A program made the translations under genes and the position numbers. From assembly GCA_963712565.1 (NCBI GenBank), contig CAVQIP010000040.1, positions 154,696-218,695 of the forward strand: a stretch of DNA of 64,000 nt, read 5' to 3'. Positions 35,674-43,353 of the stretch are shown here, piece by piece; within the stretch, counting starts at the first letter, position 1; each line of letters begins with the position of its first letter. The notes beneath the pieces were generated by a model, which did no database searches, had not been told where the DNA came from, and saw only the letters and a list, made by a program, of their open reading frames with translations. The DNA is from VAZQ01 sp963712565 (GTDB lineage: Bacteria > Pseudomonadota > Alphaproteobacteria > Rhizobiales > Xanthobacteraceae).

Positions 35674-36363
35674 TTACAATAGGGGAAGCGTCCGCACCCG
35701 GTAGGCGTGGGCGATCTTGCGGCCGAGCACGGGGTCTTCGAGCTCGAACGCGAACTCATTGGTCGGGCGCACGCCGCCACGGGCGGCGAGCGTGCCGCAG
35801 AACATCAGCGTGCCCTCGGGGAGACGGCCGTCCCCGGCCTGGCGGGCGATCAGCGCGCGCGGGTCCATCATCGCGGTAACGGCGCCTTCCTGGTAGAGCG
35901 CGCGCTTGCCGCCTTCGACCACGTGCGCGCGCAGCAGCAGGCGATCCCAGTGCGGGGCGACGTCATCATAGGCCCAGAACGCGGGAGCGATCGGCTTGTC
36001 GCACATCTGCTTGGACACCGTCACCCCGTACTTTTCCACCTCGCGATCGGTGTGGTCGGAGCCGGCGCCGACCCAAAGCTTTCCCGCGTGCTGCAGCAGC
36101 ACGAATTCCACCTCGCCGCCCGAGCTCTCGCCCACGGCCTCGATCGTGTCGTCGGTGGTGAGGCGCGCGGCCGAGACGCGATAGAAAATCGGCGTCGTCG
36201 CCGGGCGCTTCACCCCCAATGCCTCCAGCTCCTTGATGTGTTTCTCGACCGCGGCCGGATCGCGTCCGGTCCAGCCGGCGACCACGACTTGGTCGATCGC
36301 GACCTCGTCCGCCCGTGTGTTCGACTTGTCCTGCAACGTCAGGGAGAGAATGCGCGGCGGCAC
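35674..36363 (-). CDS. DUF2848 family protein
   Basis: A protein of 229 residues. It begins MPPRILSLTLQDKS and contains VVVAGWTGRDPAAVEKHIKE, GSDHTDREVEKYGVTVSKQM, and PEGTLMFCGTLAARGGV. These match the DUF2848 family, which has a fumarylacetoacetate-hydrolase-like layout but no defined reaction. The HTDRE region could bind a metal. It is divergently arranged relative to the amidase at 36542. In catabolic loci such proteins could hydrolyse a diketo acid, which is speculation. Confidence 0.82.
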   Translation of the reverse strand: MPPRILSLTLQDKSNTRADEVAIDQVVVAGWTGRDPAAVEKHIKELEALGVKRPATTPIFYRVSAARLTTDDTIEAVGESSGGEVEFVLLQHAGKLWVGAGSDHTDREVEKYGVTVSKQMCDKPIAPAFWAYDDVAPHWDRLLLRAHVVEGGKRALYQEGAVTAMMDPRALIARQAGDGRLPEGTLMFCGTLAARGGVRPTNEFAFELEDPVLGRKIAHAYRVRTLPLL

Positions 36364-36541
36364 GACACGTCCGACATTCGAGTTCAGACATTCGGGTTCG
36401 GGAGAGCAAGCGGGCGCGGCAGCAGACGACGAAAGCGCTCTCCCGGGCTTGATATGTCATTGACATAGTCATTTCAACTCCATGACATTCAAACCAACGG
36501 GTAGAAGGGGAAGGGGGCCGACGTCTCGTCGTTCCGGAGCA

Positions 36542-37912
36542 ATGCGGTCGCTCGCGCAACTCAAGGCCGAACTCGCCAAGGGCGGCGCCAGCCGCGGCCT
36601 GGTCGAGCACTGCTTGGCGCGGATCGCCGATCAATCCGGCGAAGGCAGTCGCGTTTTTCTCAAGGTCCACGCCGCCGATGCGCTCGCGGCGGCGGATTTC
36701 TACGACCGCGTGCGTGTGCGCGGCGCGGCGCCTTCGCCGTTCGCCGGCATCCCGGTGTCGATCAAGGACCTGTTCGACATCGCCGGCGACGTGACCACGG
36801 CCGGCTCGGTTCTGCTGCGCGGGGCGGCGCCGGCCGAGCGCGACGCGCCGTGCGTGGCGCGGCTGCGGGCAGCCGGGTTCATTCCGATCGGGCGCACCCA
36901 TATGACCGAGTTCGCCTTCTCCGGGCTGGGGATCAATCCGCATTACGACACGCCGCGCAATCCCTATGACCGTCAGGCCGGGCGCATTCCCGGCGGCTCA
37001 TCGTCGGGAGCGGCAGTATCGATCACCGACGGGATGGCGTTCGGCGCGCTCGGTACCGACACCGGCGGTTCGTGCCGCATTCCGGCGGCGCTGTGCGGCA
37101 TCGTCGGCTTCAAGCCCACCGCGCATCGCGTTCCGACCGCGGGCGCGTTTCCGCTCTCGACCTCGCTCGACTCGATCGGCCCGCTGGCGGCGACGGTGGA
37201 ATGCTGTGCTGCGCTGGATGCCGTCCTCGCCGGCGAGCCGGCGGTCGATCTGCCGCAATTCCCGCTCGACGGGCTGCGCATGGCGCTGCCGCAAACGCTG
37301 GTGCTCGAGAGCGTCGAGCCCGCGGTGGCGAGCGCGTTCGAGCGGGCGCTCGAGGCGCTGCGCAAGGCCGGGGCGCGGATCGTCGACATTCCCCTGCGCG
37401 AGCTGTCCGAACTATGGGGGATCAACGCCAAGGGCGGACTCGCTGCGGCCGAGTCCTATGCGATCCATCGTGCGCTGATCGCCAAGGCCGAGAAAATGTA
37501 CGACCCGCGCGTGCTCGCCCGCATCCTGCGCGGGCGGGAGCAGGACGCCGCCGATTACATCGACCTCCTCGCCGCCCGGGCCGATTTCATCCGCCGGGTC
37601 GACGCCGTCACCGCGCCCTACGACGCGCTGGTGATGCCGACCACGCCGGTGATCGCGCCGCGACTCGCCGAGCTTGTGGCGGATGACGACGCCTACCGTC
37701 ACACCAATGCGCTGGTCCTGCGCAATCCCTCGATCGTGAATTTCCTCGACCGCTGCGCGATCTCGATCCCGTGTCACCGCGCCGGTGACGCGCCGGTCGG
37801 TCTCATGCTGATCGGCGCGCACGACGGGGATCGTCGGTTGCTGTCGATCGCGGCTGCGATCGAGAAGGTGGTGTCGCCGAGTTTGCCAGAGACAGCGGAG
37901 GCGCGATTCTAG
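36542..37912 (+). CDS. amidase (amidase signature family)
   Basis: A protein of 456 residues from ATG 36542 (MRSLAQLKAELAKGG). The upstream in-frame ATG at 36482 would add 20 unconserved Arg/Gly residues. Motifs are GIPVSIKDLFDIAGDVTTAG (catalytic Lys), RIPGGSSSGAAVSITDGMAFG (Ser loop) and GTDTGGSCRIPAALCGIVG (nucleophile region). It is the third amidase in the window and is closest to Asp/Glu-amidotransferase-like enzymes, but no gatB or gatC is present. Probably an amide hydrolase of the same catabolic network. The upstream 178 bp should hold divergent promoters shared with the DUF2848 gene. Confidence 0.9.
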   Translation: MRSLAQLKAELAKGGASRGLVEHCLARIADQSGEGSRVFLKVHAADALAAADFYDRVRVRGAAPSPFAGIPVSIKDLFDIAGDVTTAGSVLLRGAAPAERDAPCVARLRAAGFIPIGRTHMTEFAFSGLGINPHYDTPRNPYDRQAGRIPGGSSSGAAVSITDGMAFGALGTDTGGSCRIPAALCGIVGFKPTAHRVPTAGAFPLSTSLDSIGPLAATVECCAALDAVLAGEPAVDLPQFPLDGLRMALPQTLVLESVEPAVASAFERALEALRKAGARIVDIPLRELSELWGINAKGGLAAAESYAIHRALIAKAEKMYDPRVLARILRGREQDAADYIDLLAARADFIRRVDAVTAPYDALVMPTTPVIAPRLAELVADDDAYRHTNALVLRNPSIVNFLDRCAISIPCHRAGDAPVGLMLIGAHDGDRRLLSIAAAIEKVVSPSLPETAEARF

Positions 37913-37913
37913 C

Positions 37914-38091
37914 GTCCCCTCCCCCGCTTGCGGCCGAACTCGGGTTTACCCGAGTTCGGCCATTTATTAACTGGCCGAAGTCGGAAACATCCGACTTCGG
38001 CTGGAGGGACAGGGAGGGGGCCTGCATCAAGATTTGTGCGAGCGTTCCCCCTCCCCAACCCTCCCCCGCAAGCGGGGGAGGGAGCGCACCG
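37914..38091. repeat. composite palindromic repeat with embedded perfect hairpins (family C, copy 1)
   Basis: Outer CCCTCCCCCGC blocks face GCGGGGGAGGG near 38062-38085. Inside sit a perfect 14-bp-arm hairpin (GGCCGAACTCGGGT, TT, mirror) at 37932-37961 and an 11-bp-arm hairpin (GCCGAAGTCGG, AAACAT, mirror) at 37974-38001. The outer family recurs at 43257 and 47089. It lies between the convergent ends of the amidase and SDR genes, where a two-way terminator would be expected. Confidence 0.75.
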
Positions 38092-38137
38092 AGTGCGGGA
38101 CGCGGTTCTGCGGCAACCCCAAAAAACGCGCTCTGGT

Positions 38138-38914
38138 CTAGAACCAGCTCTCGCGGTGCAGAAAGCCGCCATCGACCGGCACCACCGCGCCGCTGACCCA
38201 GCTGGCGCGGTCGCTGGCAAGGAACAGCACCACGTTCGCCACCTCCTCGGGCGTGGCGGCGCGGTTGAGCGGTTTGTCCTTGAAATATTCGCGCCACCGT
38301 TCGGAATCGCCGAGCTCGCGCTGGGCGCGCGTGCGCTGGATCATGGTCATCCGTTCGGTCTCGACGCCTCCCGGGTTGACGCCGACCACGCGGATCCCGT
38401 CGTCGATGCTTCTCCCGCCCAGCGACTTCGTGACCCCCATCAGCGCCACGTTGGCGGCATTGCCGCAGACATAATTCCATTGCGGCTTTTCGCCGCCGAG
38501 GCCCAGCACGTTGACGATGACCTTGGGAGGACGGCCGCGCATGTGGCGATACATGGCGCGCATGAGATTGATGTAACCGAACACCTTGAGATCCCAGGAT
38601 TCCCGCCAGCGCGTCTCGTCCACGCTGAAAATGTCGCCGGGCGGGATCGCGCCGGCATTGTTCACCAGCACGTCGCTATCCTTGAACTCGTCGGCGATGG
38701 CCTCGGCGGCGCCGCGTTGGGCGAGATCGACGGCCTTGCCTTCCACCCGGCCGGCAGCCGCGAGCTCGACGAGCGCGGCTTGCAACCGTTGCCGGTCGCG
38801 CGAGACGATCGCGACCCGTGCGCCTTCGGCCAGAAAGCCGCGGGCGATCGCCTTGCCGATCCCCTGCGATCCGCCGGTGATCAGGACGCGGCGATCCGTC
38901 AGTCCCAAATCCAT
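38138..38914 (-). CDS. SDR family oxidoreductase with atypical active site
   Basis: A protein of 258 residues from ATG 38914; longer reading frames upstream only translate a palindrome. It has the NAD(P)-binding TGGSQGIGKAIARGF motif and NNAGAIPPGD. The usual catalytic YxxxK reads NYVCGNAANVALMG, so Lys is replaced by Asn, and the upstream Ser position reads VLGLGG. The C-terminus shows WVSGAVVPVDGGF. The fold is clear, but the standard Ser-Tyr-Lys chemistry cannot apply; a subset of catabolic SDRs has this Y..GN form. It may be a dehydrogenase with a different proton relay or a non-classical enzyme. Confidence 0.87.
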   Translation of the reverse strand: MDLGLTDRRVLITGGSQGIGKAIARGFLAEGARVAIVSRDRQRLQAALVELAAAGRVEGKAVDLAQRGAAEAIADEFKDSDVLVNNAGAIPPGDIFSVDETRWRESWDLKVFGYINLMRAMYRHMRGRPPKVIVNVLGLGGEKPQWNYVCGNAANVALMGVTKSLGGRSIDDGIRVVGVNPGGVETERMTMIQRTRAQRELGDSERWREYFKDKPLNRAATPEEVANVVLFLASDRASWVSGAVVPVDGGFLHRESWF

Positions 38915-38957
38915 CGGTCGGACCCGTGCGTGGAATTCCGGCCATGCCGGTCGGCGG

Positions 38958-39031
38958 CTAGTGTCCCGATTCCGAAGTTCGCAAACCCTGGCGGCACCTC
39001 TAATGCGAACTTCGGAATCAAGGGACACTAG
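38958..39031. repeat. 74-bp imperfect palindrome (MITE-like), element 1
   Basis: CTAGTGTCCCGATTCCGAAG at the left edge is mirrored at the right edge, with arms of 26 and 28 bp; the right arm carries two additional bases (TT on the left-arm strand). The loop is about 20 bp. It sits just upstream of the SDR start, on the far side from its coding strand. Confidence 0.75.
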
Positions 39032-39045
39032 CAAATCTATGATTG

Positions 39046-39119
39046 TAGTGCGGTCTGGATTTGAAGTTCCTAGGCGCGCTTGCGGCTACAATGGTAGGAA
39101 CTTCAAATCCACCGCACTA
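39046..39119. repeat. 74-bp imperfect palindrome (MITE-like), element 2
   Basis: TAGTGCGGTCTGGATTTGAA at the left edge is mirrored by the right edge ending CCGCACTA. Arms are 27 and 25 bp, the left having two extra bases (CT), with a 22-bp loop. It is the same length and design as element 1 but its arm sequence differs after the TAGTG start. It lies within the promoter interval of the acyl-CoA dehydrogenase. Confidence 0.75.
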
Positions 39120-39219
39120 GGCAACGACTTCGGCGCAGCCGCGCGGCGCTGTCAAGAAAACAAATTCGGTCGCGGCAAATCCCGCTACAATGACGACGCC
39201 GGAGCGGGGAGGTTGGGCG

Positions 39220-40387
39220 ATGGATTTTTCGTTGAGCCCGGAGCAGCAGCAGATTCGGGACGAGATCGGCAAGCTCTGTGCCCAATTCGACGACGCCTAC
39301 TGGCTGGAGCACGATCGCAGCGGCGATTTTCCGCACGAGCTGCACGCCGCCCTGGCCGGAGCCGGCTGGCTCGGCATCGCAATGCCGGAGCAATACGGCG
39401 GCGCCGGGCTCGGCATCACCGAGGCCGCGATCATGATGCAGGCGATCGCCGAATCCGGCGCGGCCATGACCGGGGCGTCGGCGGTTCACATGAACATCTT
39501 CGGCCTGCAGCCGGTCGTGGTGTTCGGCACGGACGAACAGAAGCGCCGCATGCTGCCGCCGCTGATCGCCGGCAAGGACAAGGCGTGCTTCGCCGTGACC
39601 GAGCCCGATGCCGGGCTCGATACCACGGCGATCAAGGTGCGCGCCGAGCGCCGCGGCGATCACTACCTGCTGTCCGGCCAGAAGATTCTGGATTTCGACC
39701 GCGCAGGTCGCGAACAAGGTGCTGATCCTCGCCCGCACCACGCCGCTCGCCGAGGTCAAGCGCAAGACCGAGGGACTGAGCCTGTTCTACACCGATCTCG
39801 ATCGCAGCCGGGTGGCGGTGCGCGTGATCGACAAGATGGGCCGCCACGCGGTCGATTCCAATGAAATGTTCTTCGACGGCATGGCCGTTCCCGCGGCCGA
39901 TCGGATCGGCGCGGAGGGGGAAGGCTTTCGCTCGATCCTGCACGGGATGAATCCGGAACGCATTCTGATCGCGGCGGAAGCCGTCGGCATCGGCCGCGCG
40001 GCGTTGCGCAAGGCTGCCAAATATGCGCGCGAGCGCGTGGTCTTTCGCCGGCCGATCGGCCAGAACCAGGGAATCGCCCATCCGCTCGCGCGTTGCTGGA
40101 TGAACCTGGAGGCCGCCGACCTGATGGTGATGAAGGCGGCGAGCCGCTACGACCAAGGCCTCGACTGCGCCGCCGAGGCCAATTCGGCCAAGTATTTGGC
40201 GGCGGAGGCGGCATTCCACGCCTGCGAGACGGCGGTGCTGACCCACGGCGGCATGGGCTATTCGAAGGAATTCCACGTGGAGCGCTATCTGCGCGAGGTC
40301 ATGATCCCGCGGATCGCGCCGATTACGCCACATATGATCCTCAATTTCATTGCAGAGAAGGTTTTGGGGCTGCCGAAATCCTATTAG
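39220..40387 (+). pseudogene. acyl-CoA dehydrogenase, frameshifted near 39686-39690
   Basis: From ATG 39220 (MDFSLSPEQQQIRDEIG) the first part runs through GIAMPEQYGGAGLGITEAA and CFAVTEPDAGLDTTAIKV to SGQKI. One extra base breaks the frame, then WISTAQVANKVLILART resumes and continues to VLGLPKSY at 40387. The family motifs MGRHAVDSNEMFFDGM and HGGMGYSKEFHVERYLRE are intact. The restored length is 389 residues, normal for the family. It uses FAD to oxidise an acyl-CoA to an enoyl-CoA and fits the CoA-ester branch implied by the ECH and thioesterase genes nearby. Confidence 0.9.
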
Positions 40388-40423
40388 GGGGCGACATCGG
40401 CCATGGGACGGGGGGTGCCTTTC

Positions 40424-41314
40424 ATGACCTTGCTGCGGCGGGTCGGAGCGGTCGCAATCATCGCCGCGCTGCCGCTGTGGCAGGGCGCCGCGTGGGCTGA
40501 GCCTGCCGCTGGTGCCGCTAAGAAATCGCCTGCTGCAGTGTGCGATCGGCCGGCGTTTCGGGTCGTGGTCGACGTCGGTCACACCGCCGAATCGCCCGGC
40601 GCGCGCAGCGCCCGCGGCGCCGGCGAATACGACTTCAACCTGCGACTGGCGACGCTGATCGAGGGCGAGCTGGCCGAGGCCGGCTTCGGCCGGGCGGTCC
40701 TGCTGGTCACCGACGGCCCCAGCAGGAAGGGGCTGGCCGAGCGCGTGGAGCGCGCCAACCGTTCGTCGGCCGATCTCTTCCTCTCGATCCACCACGATTC
40801 GGTGCCGGACCGCTTTCTCGAGACCTGGGAGTACGAGGGCGAGACGCACGGTTTCAGCGATCGGTTCAAAGGCCATTCCCTCTTTATCTCGTACGACAAC
40901 CCCGATCCCGCGGGCAGCCTGCTGTTCGCCGGGCTGCTCGGCCGGCAGCTGAAGGCCCGCGGCCTGCAGTACACGCCCCACTACACGCAAAAATTCATGG
41001 GCCACCGGCAACGCGTATTGGTGGACGCCGAGGCCGGGGTCTACCGCTACGACCAGCTGATCGTGCTGAGAAAAACGCAGATGCCGGCGGTGCTGCTGGA
41101 AGCCGGCTCGATCATCAATCGGGACGAGGAATTGGCGTTGAGCGCTCCCGAGCGCCAGTCGCTGATCAGCGCCGCGGTGACCGACGCGGTGGAAAGCTTC
41201 TGCGCGGTGCGGCGGCCGCGCAATTCCGAGCGCGTTGCAGGCCAGCCGGGCGCTCCCGCCAAACAGGCGCCTGCTGCCGGCGCGCCGCAGCGGGCGACTG
41301 CCAAGATGCGATGA
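40424..41314 (+). CDS. N-acetylmuramoyl-L-alanine amidase (Amidase_3 family)
   Basis: A protein of 296 residues from ATG 40424 (MTLLRRVGAVAII); ATG 40403 would add seven. A signal peptide covers about residues 1-25 (ending AAWAEP). Zinc ligands are recognised in VVVDVGHTAESPGA, the Glu of GAGEYDFN and SIHHDS, with the catalytic Glu in VLLEAGSIIN. It cuts the bond between MurNAc and L-Ala in peptidoglycan during cell separation or recycling. The C-terminal tail is Pro/Ala-rich. Its stop overlaps the start of the VanX-like gene (ATGA), so the two are translationally coupled. Confidence 0.88.
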   Translation: MTLLRRVGAVAIIAALPLWQGAAWAEPAAGAAKKSPAAVCDRPAFRVVVDVGHTAESPGARSARGAGEYDFNLRLATLIEGELAEAGFGRAVLLVTDGPSRKGLAERVERANRSSADLFLSIHHDSVPDRFLETWEYEGETHGFSDRFKGHSLFISYDNPDPAGSLLFAGLLGRQLKARGLQYTPHYTQKFMGHRQRVLVDAEAGVYRYDQLIVLRKTQMPAVLLEAGSIINRDEELALSAPERQSLISAAVTDAVESFCAVRRPRNSERVAGQPGAPAKQAPAAGAPQRATAKMR

Positions 41315-42125
41315 GCCGCCGCTCCGTCTTCCGGCAGCAGCGCTCGGCCGGCGGCTGGCGGGCATGGGCGGTCGCGCTGCCGGTGCTGGCTTTGACGCTT
41401 GGTCAGGCCGCCGCGCAGGGGGCTTTGCCGCGCGACTTCGTCTATCTCCGCGATCTTGATCCCACCATCGCCCAGGATATCCGCTATGCCGGCTCCGACA
41501 ATTTCGTCGGACGGCCGCTTCCCGGTTACGGCGCTGCCGAGTGCGTTCTCAGGCGCGATGTCGCTGCCGTGCTCAAGCAAGTGCAGGCCGACCTCGCCGG
41601 AGCAGGTCTCGCGCTCAAGGTCTATGACTGCTATCGGCCGATACGCGCGACGCGCGCCATGGCGCAATGGGCAAGCGACGGCCAGGGCGGCGGCAACAAG
41701 CGATTTTTCCCGCGTCTGTCGAAGACCGAATTGTTCGCGCGCGGCTACATCGCCACCCTGTCGCGTCATTCGACGGGGACGGCGGTCGACCTGACGATGA
41801 TCGACGCCTCGCAGCCGCAGGCGCCGAGCTTCGATCCGGCCGCCCGCTACGGGCCCTGCACGGCCCCGGTCGCCGAGCGCGAACCCGACAACAGCGTCGA
41901 CATGGGCACGGGCTACGATTGCCTCGACGTCCTGAGCCACACCGCGAGCCCCGCCGTCGGCTCCGAGCAGCGGCGTCGGCGCGCCTTGCTGGTGGCGGCC
42001 ATGGCCAGACGCGGCTTTCGAATTATCACCGCGAATGGTGGCATTTCGCCTATGCGAGATCGGCGCCGATATCGCACTATGACGTTCCCATCCGCCCGCG
42101 CACGGCAGCGATACCGTCCGACTGA
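41311..42125 (+). pseudogene. VanX-like D-Ala-D-Ala dipeptidase, frameshifted near 42019-42025
   Basis: Starts at ATG 41311 within the ATGA overlap with the amidase. A signal peptide precedes position 35. The M15D metallopeptidase motifs are SRHSTGTAVDLTMI (SxHxxGxAxD zinc ligands) and, after a frame break in GFR, NYHREWWHFAYA (ExxWH). The frame break is explained by one missing A after CGA. The protein ends TAAIPSD at 42125, about 271 residues. Members hydrolyse D-Ala-D-Ala or related murein dipeptides in the periplasm, so this plus the preceding amidase forms a wall-recycling pair rather than a vancomycin-resistance set. Confidence 0.85.
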
Positions 42126-42208
42126 ACTGCGCGTCGGCGGCATCAACGCCTTCGCCTGTCCTCGCCGCCGTTGCCCCGTACCCCGTCAATTCACCGCTGG
42201 AGCGCGCC

Positions 42209-43213
42209 ATGAGCATTCCCAAGACCGTCTACGATCCTCCTTTCAACGTCACGCGCGCCAGCCATTCCGTGCTGACGGTGAAGGATCTGTCGGTCGCCCG
42301 CAACTTCTACGTCGATCTGCTCGGCTTCATCGTCAGCGACGAGGACAAGGACACGCTGTATCTGCGCGGCGTCGCCGAGGCCTGTCATCACAGCCTCGTG
42401 CTCAAGCGCGCCCGCGGCGAGCCGCAGGCCGAGCGCGTGGGCATGCGCGTGTTCACCGAGGACGACCTGGAGAAGGCCAAGCGCTTTTTCGAGCAAGCCG
42501 GCTTGCCGGCCAAGTGGGTCGAGGTCCCGCACCAGGGACGCACGCTGCATGTCGCGGACGCGAGCGGCGCCCCGATCGAATTCTGCGCGACCATGGAGCT
42601 GAAGCCGCGCCTCGTCGTCGCGTTCGAGCACCATCACGGCGCGGTGCCGCAGCGGATCGATCACTTCCAGCTGCTGGTGCCCGACGTGCAGAAGGCGTGC
42701 GAATTCTGGATGCGCCTGGGCTTTCGGCTCTCGGAATACATTTCCCCGGACGGAAGCGAGGAGTTGCTGTTCGTGTTCCTGCAGCGCAAGGGCAATCCGC
42801 ACGACATCGTCTTCGCCCCCGGGGCGGGCCCGCGGCTGCACCACGCCGCCTTCGCCATCCCGGAGACCTATCACTTCTTCTATGTCTGCGATCTCGCCGC
42901 CAATATGGGCTTCGCCGCCAATATCGAGTTCGGACCGGGCCGGCACGGCCCCGGCCACGCGCTGTTCGTCTATATGCGCGACCCGGACGGACACCGCATC
43001 GAGCTGTTCAACACCCATTACCAGGTGATGGACATCGAGAACGAACCGGTGCGCTGGGACGCGAGCCATGCGATGAAGCGCCGCTGGCAGCTGCCGGCAC
43101 GGCGACAATGGTTCGTCGAGGCGAGCCCGTTCGCCGGCGTCGAGCCGCGCGAGCCGGCGAAGAAGGGCGATCCGATGAGCCTGGAGAAGTTCATCGCCGC
43201 CGGGATGCGGTGA
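42209..43213 (+). CDS. extradiol ring-cleavage dioxygenase, VOC superfamily (homoprotocatechuate 2,3-dioxygenase type)
   Basis: A protein of 334 residues with two VOC halves. The Fe(II)/Mn ligands are seen in the second half: His in RIDHFQLLVPDV, His in RLHHAAFAI and Glu in GHRIELFNTHY. The order H, H, E and the sequence around them match HpcB-like or catechol 2,3-dioxygenases. Such enzymes open catechol rings next to the OH groups using O2. It may finish a pathway begun by the HpaB-like enzyme at 28553. It is followed by repeats rather than the usual hydrolases, so downstream steps are outside the window. Confidence 0.88.
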   Translation: MSIPKTVYDPPFNVTRASHSVLTVKDLSVARNFYVDLLGFIVSDEDKDTLYLRGVAEACHHSLVLKRARGEPQAERVGMRVFTEDDLEKAKRFFEQAGLPAKWVEVPHQGRTLHVADASGAPIEFCATMELKPRLVVAFEHHHGAVPQRIDHFQLLVPDVQKACEFWMRLGFRLSEYISPDGSEELLFVFLQRKGNPHDIVFAPGAGPRLHHAAFAIPETYHFFYVCDLAANMGFAANIEFGPGRHGPGHALFVYMRDPDGHRIELFNTHYQVMDIENEPVRWDASHAMKRRWQLPARRQWFVEASPFAGVEPREPAKKGDPMSLEKFIAAGMR

Positions 43214-43256
43214 GGCGTTGGCAAATGATCCGCTGAACGCGCCGCGATTGCGGTGC

Positions 43257-43352
43257 GCTCCCTCCCCCACCGCGGGGGAGGGTGGGGGAGGGGCAGACCG
43301 GCACAAATCTGGACGCCCCACCCTAACCCTCCCCGCAAGCGGGGGAGGCGAC
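43257..43352. repeat. composite palindromic repeat (family C, copy 2)
   Basis: CCCTCCCCCACCGCGGGGGAGGG at the left and CCTCCCCGCAAGCGGGGGAG at the right flank a shared inner region. It occupies the gap after the dioxygenase. Confidence 0.7.
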
Positions 43353-43353
43353 G

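Noticed and set aside
41311..42125. Vancomycin-resistance gene vanX
   Set aside because: No vanH/vanA or VanRS partners. The family also serves wall recycling in Gram-negatives.
40540..43236. An 898-residue rightward frame
   Set aside because: It joins the VanX-like frame to shadow sequence of the amidase and the dioxygenase, so it is not one protein.
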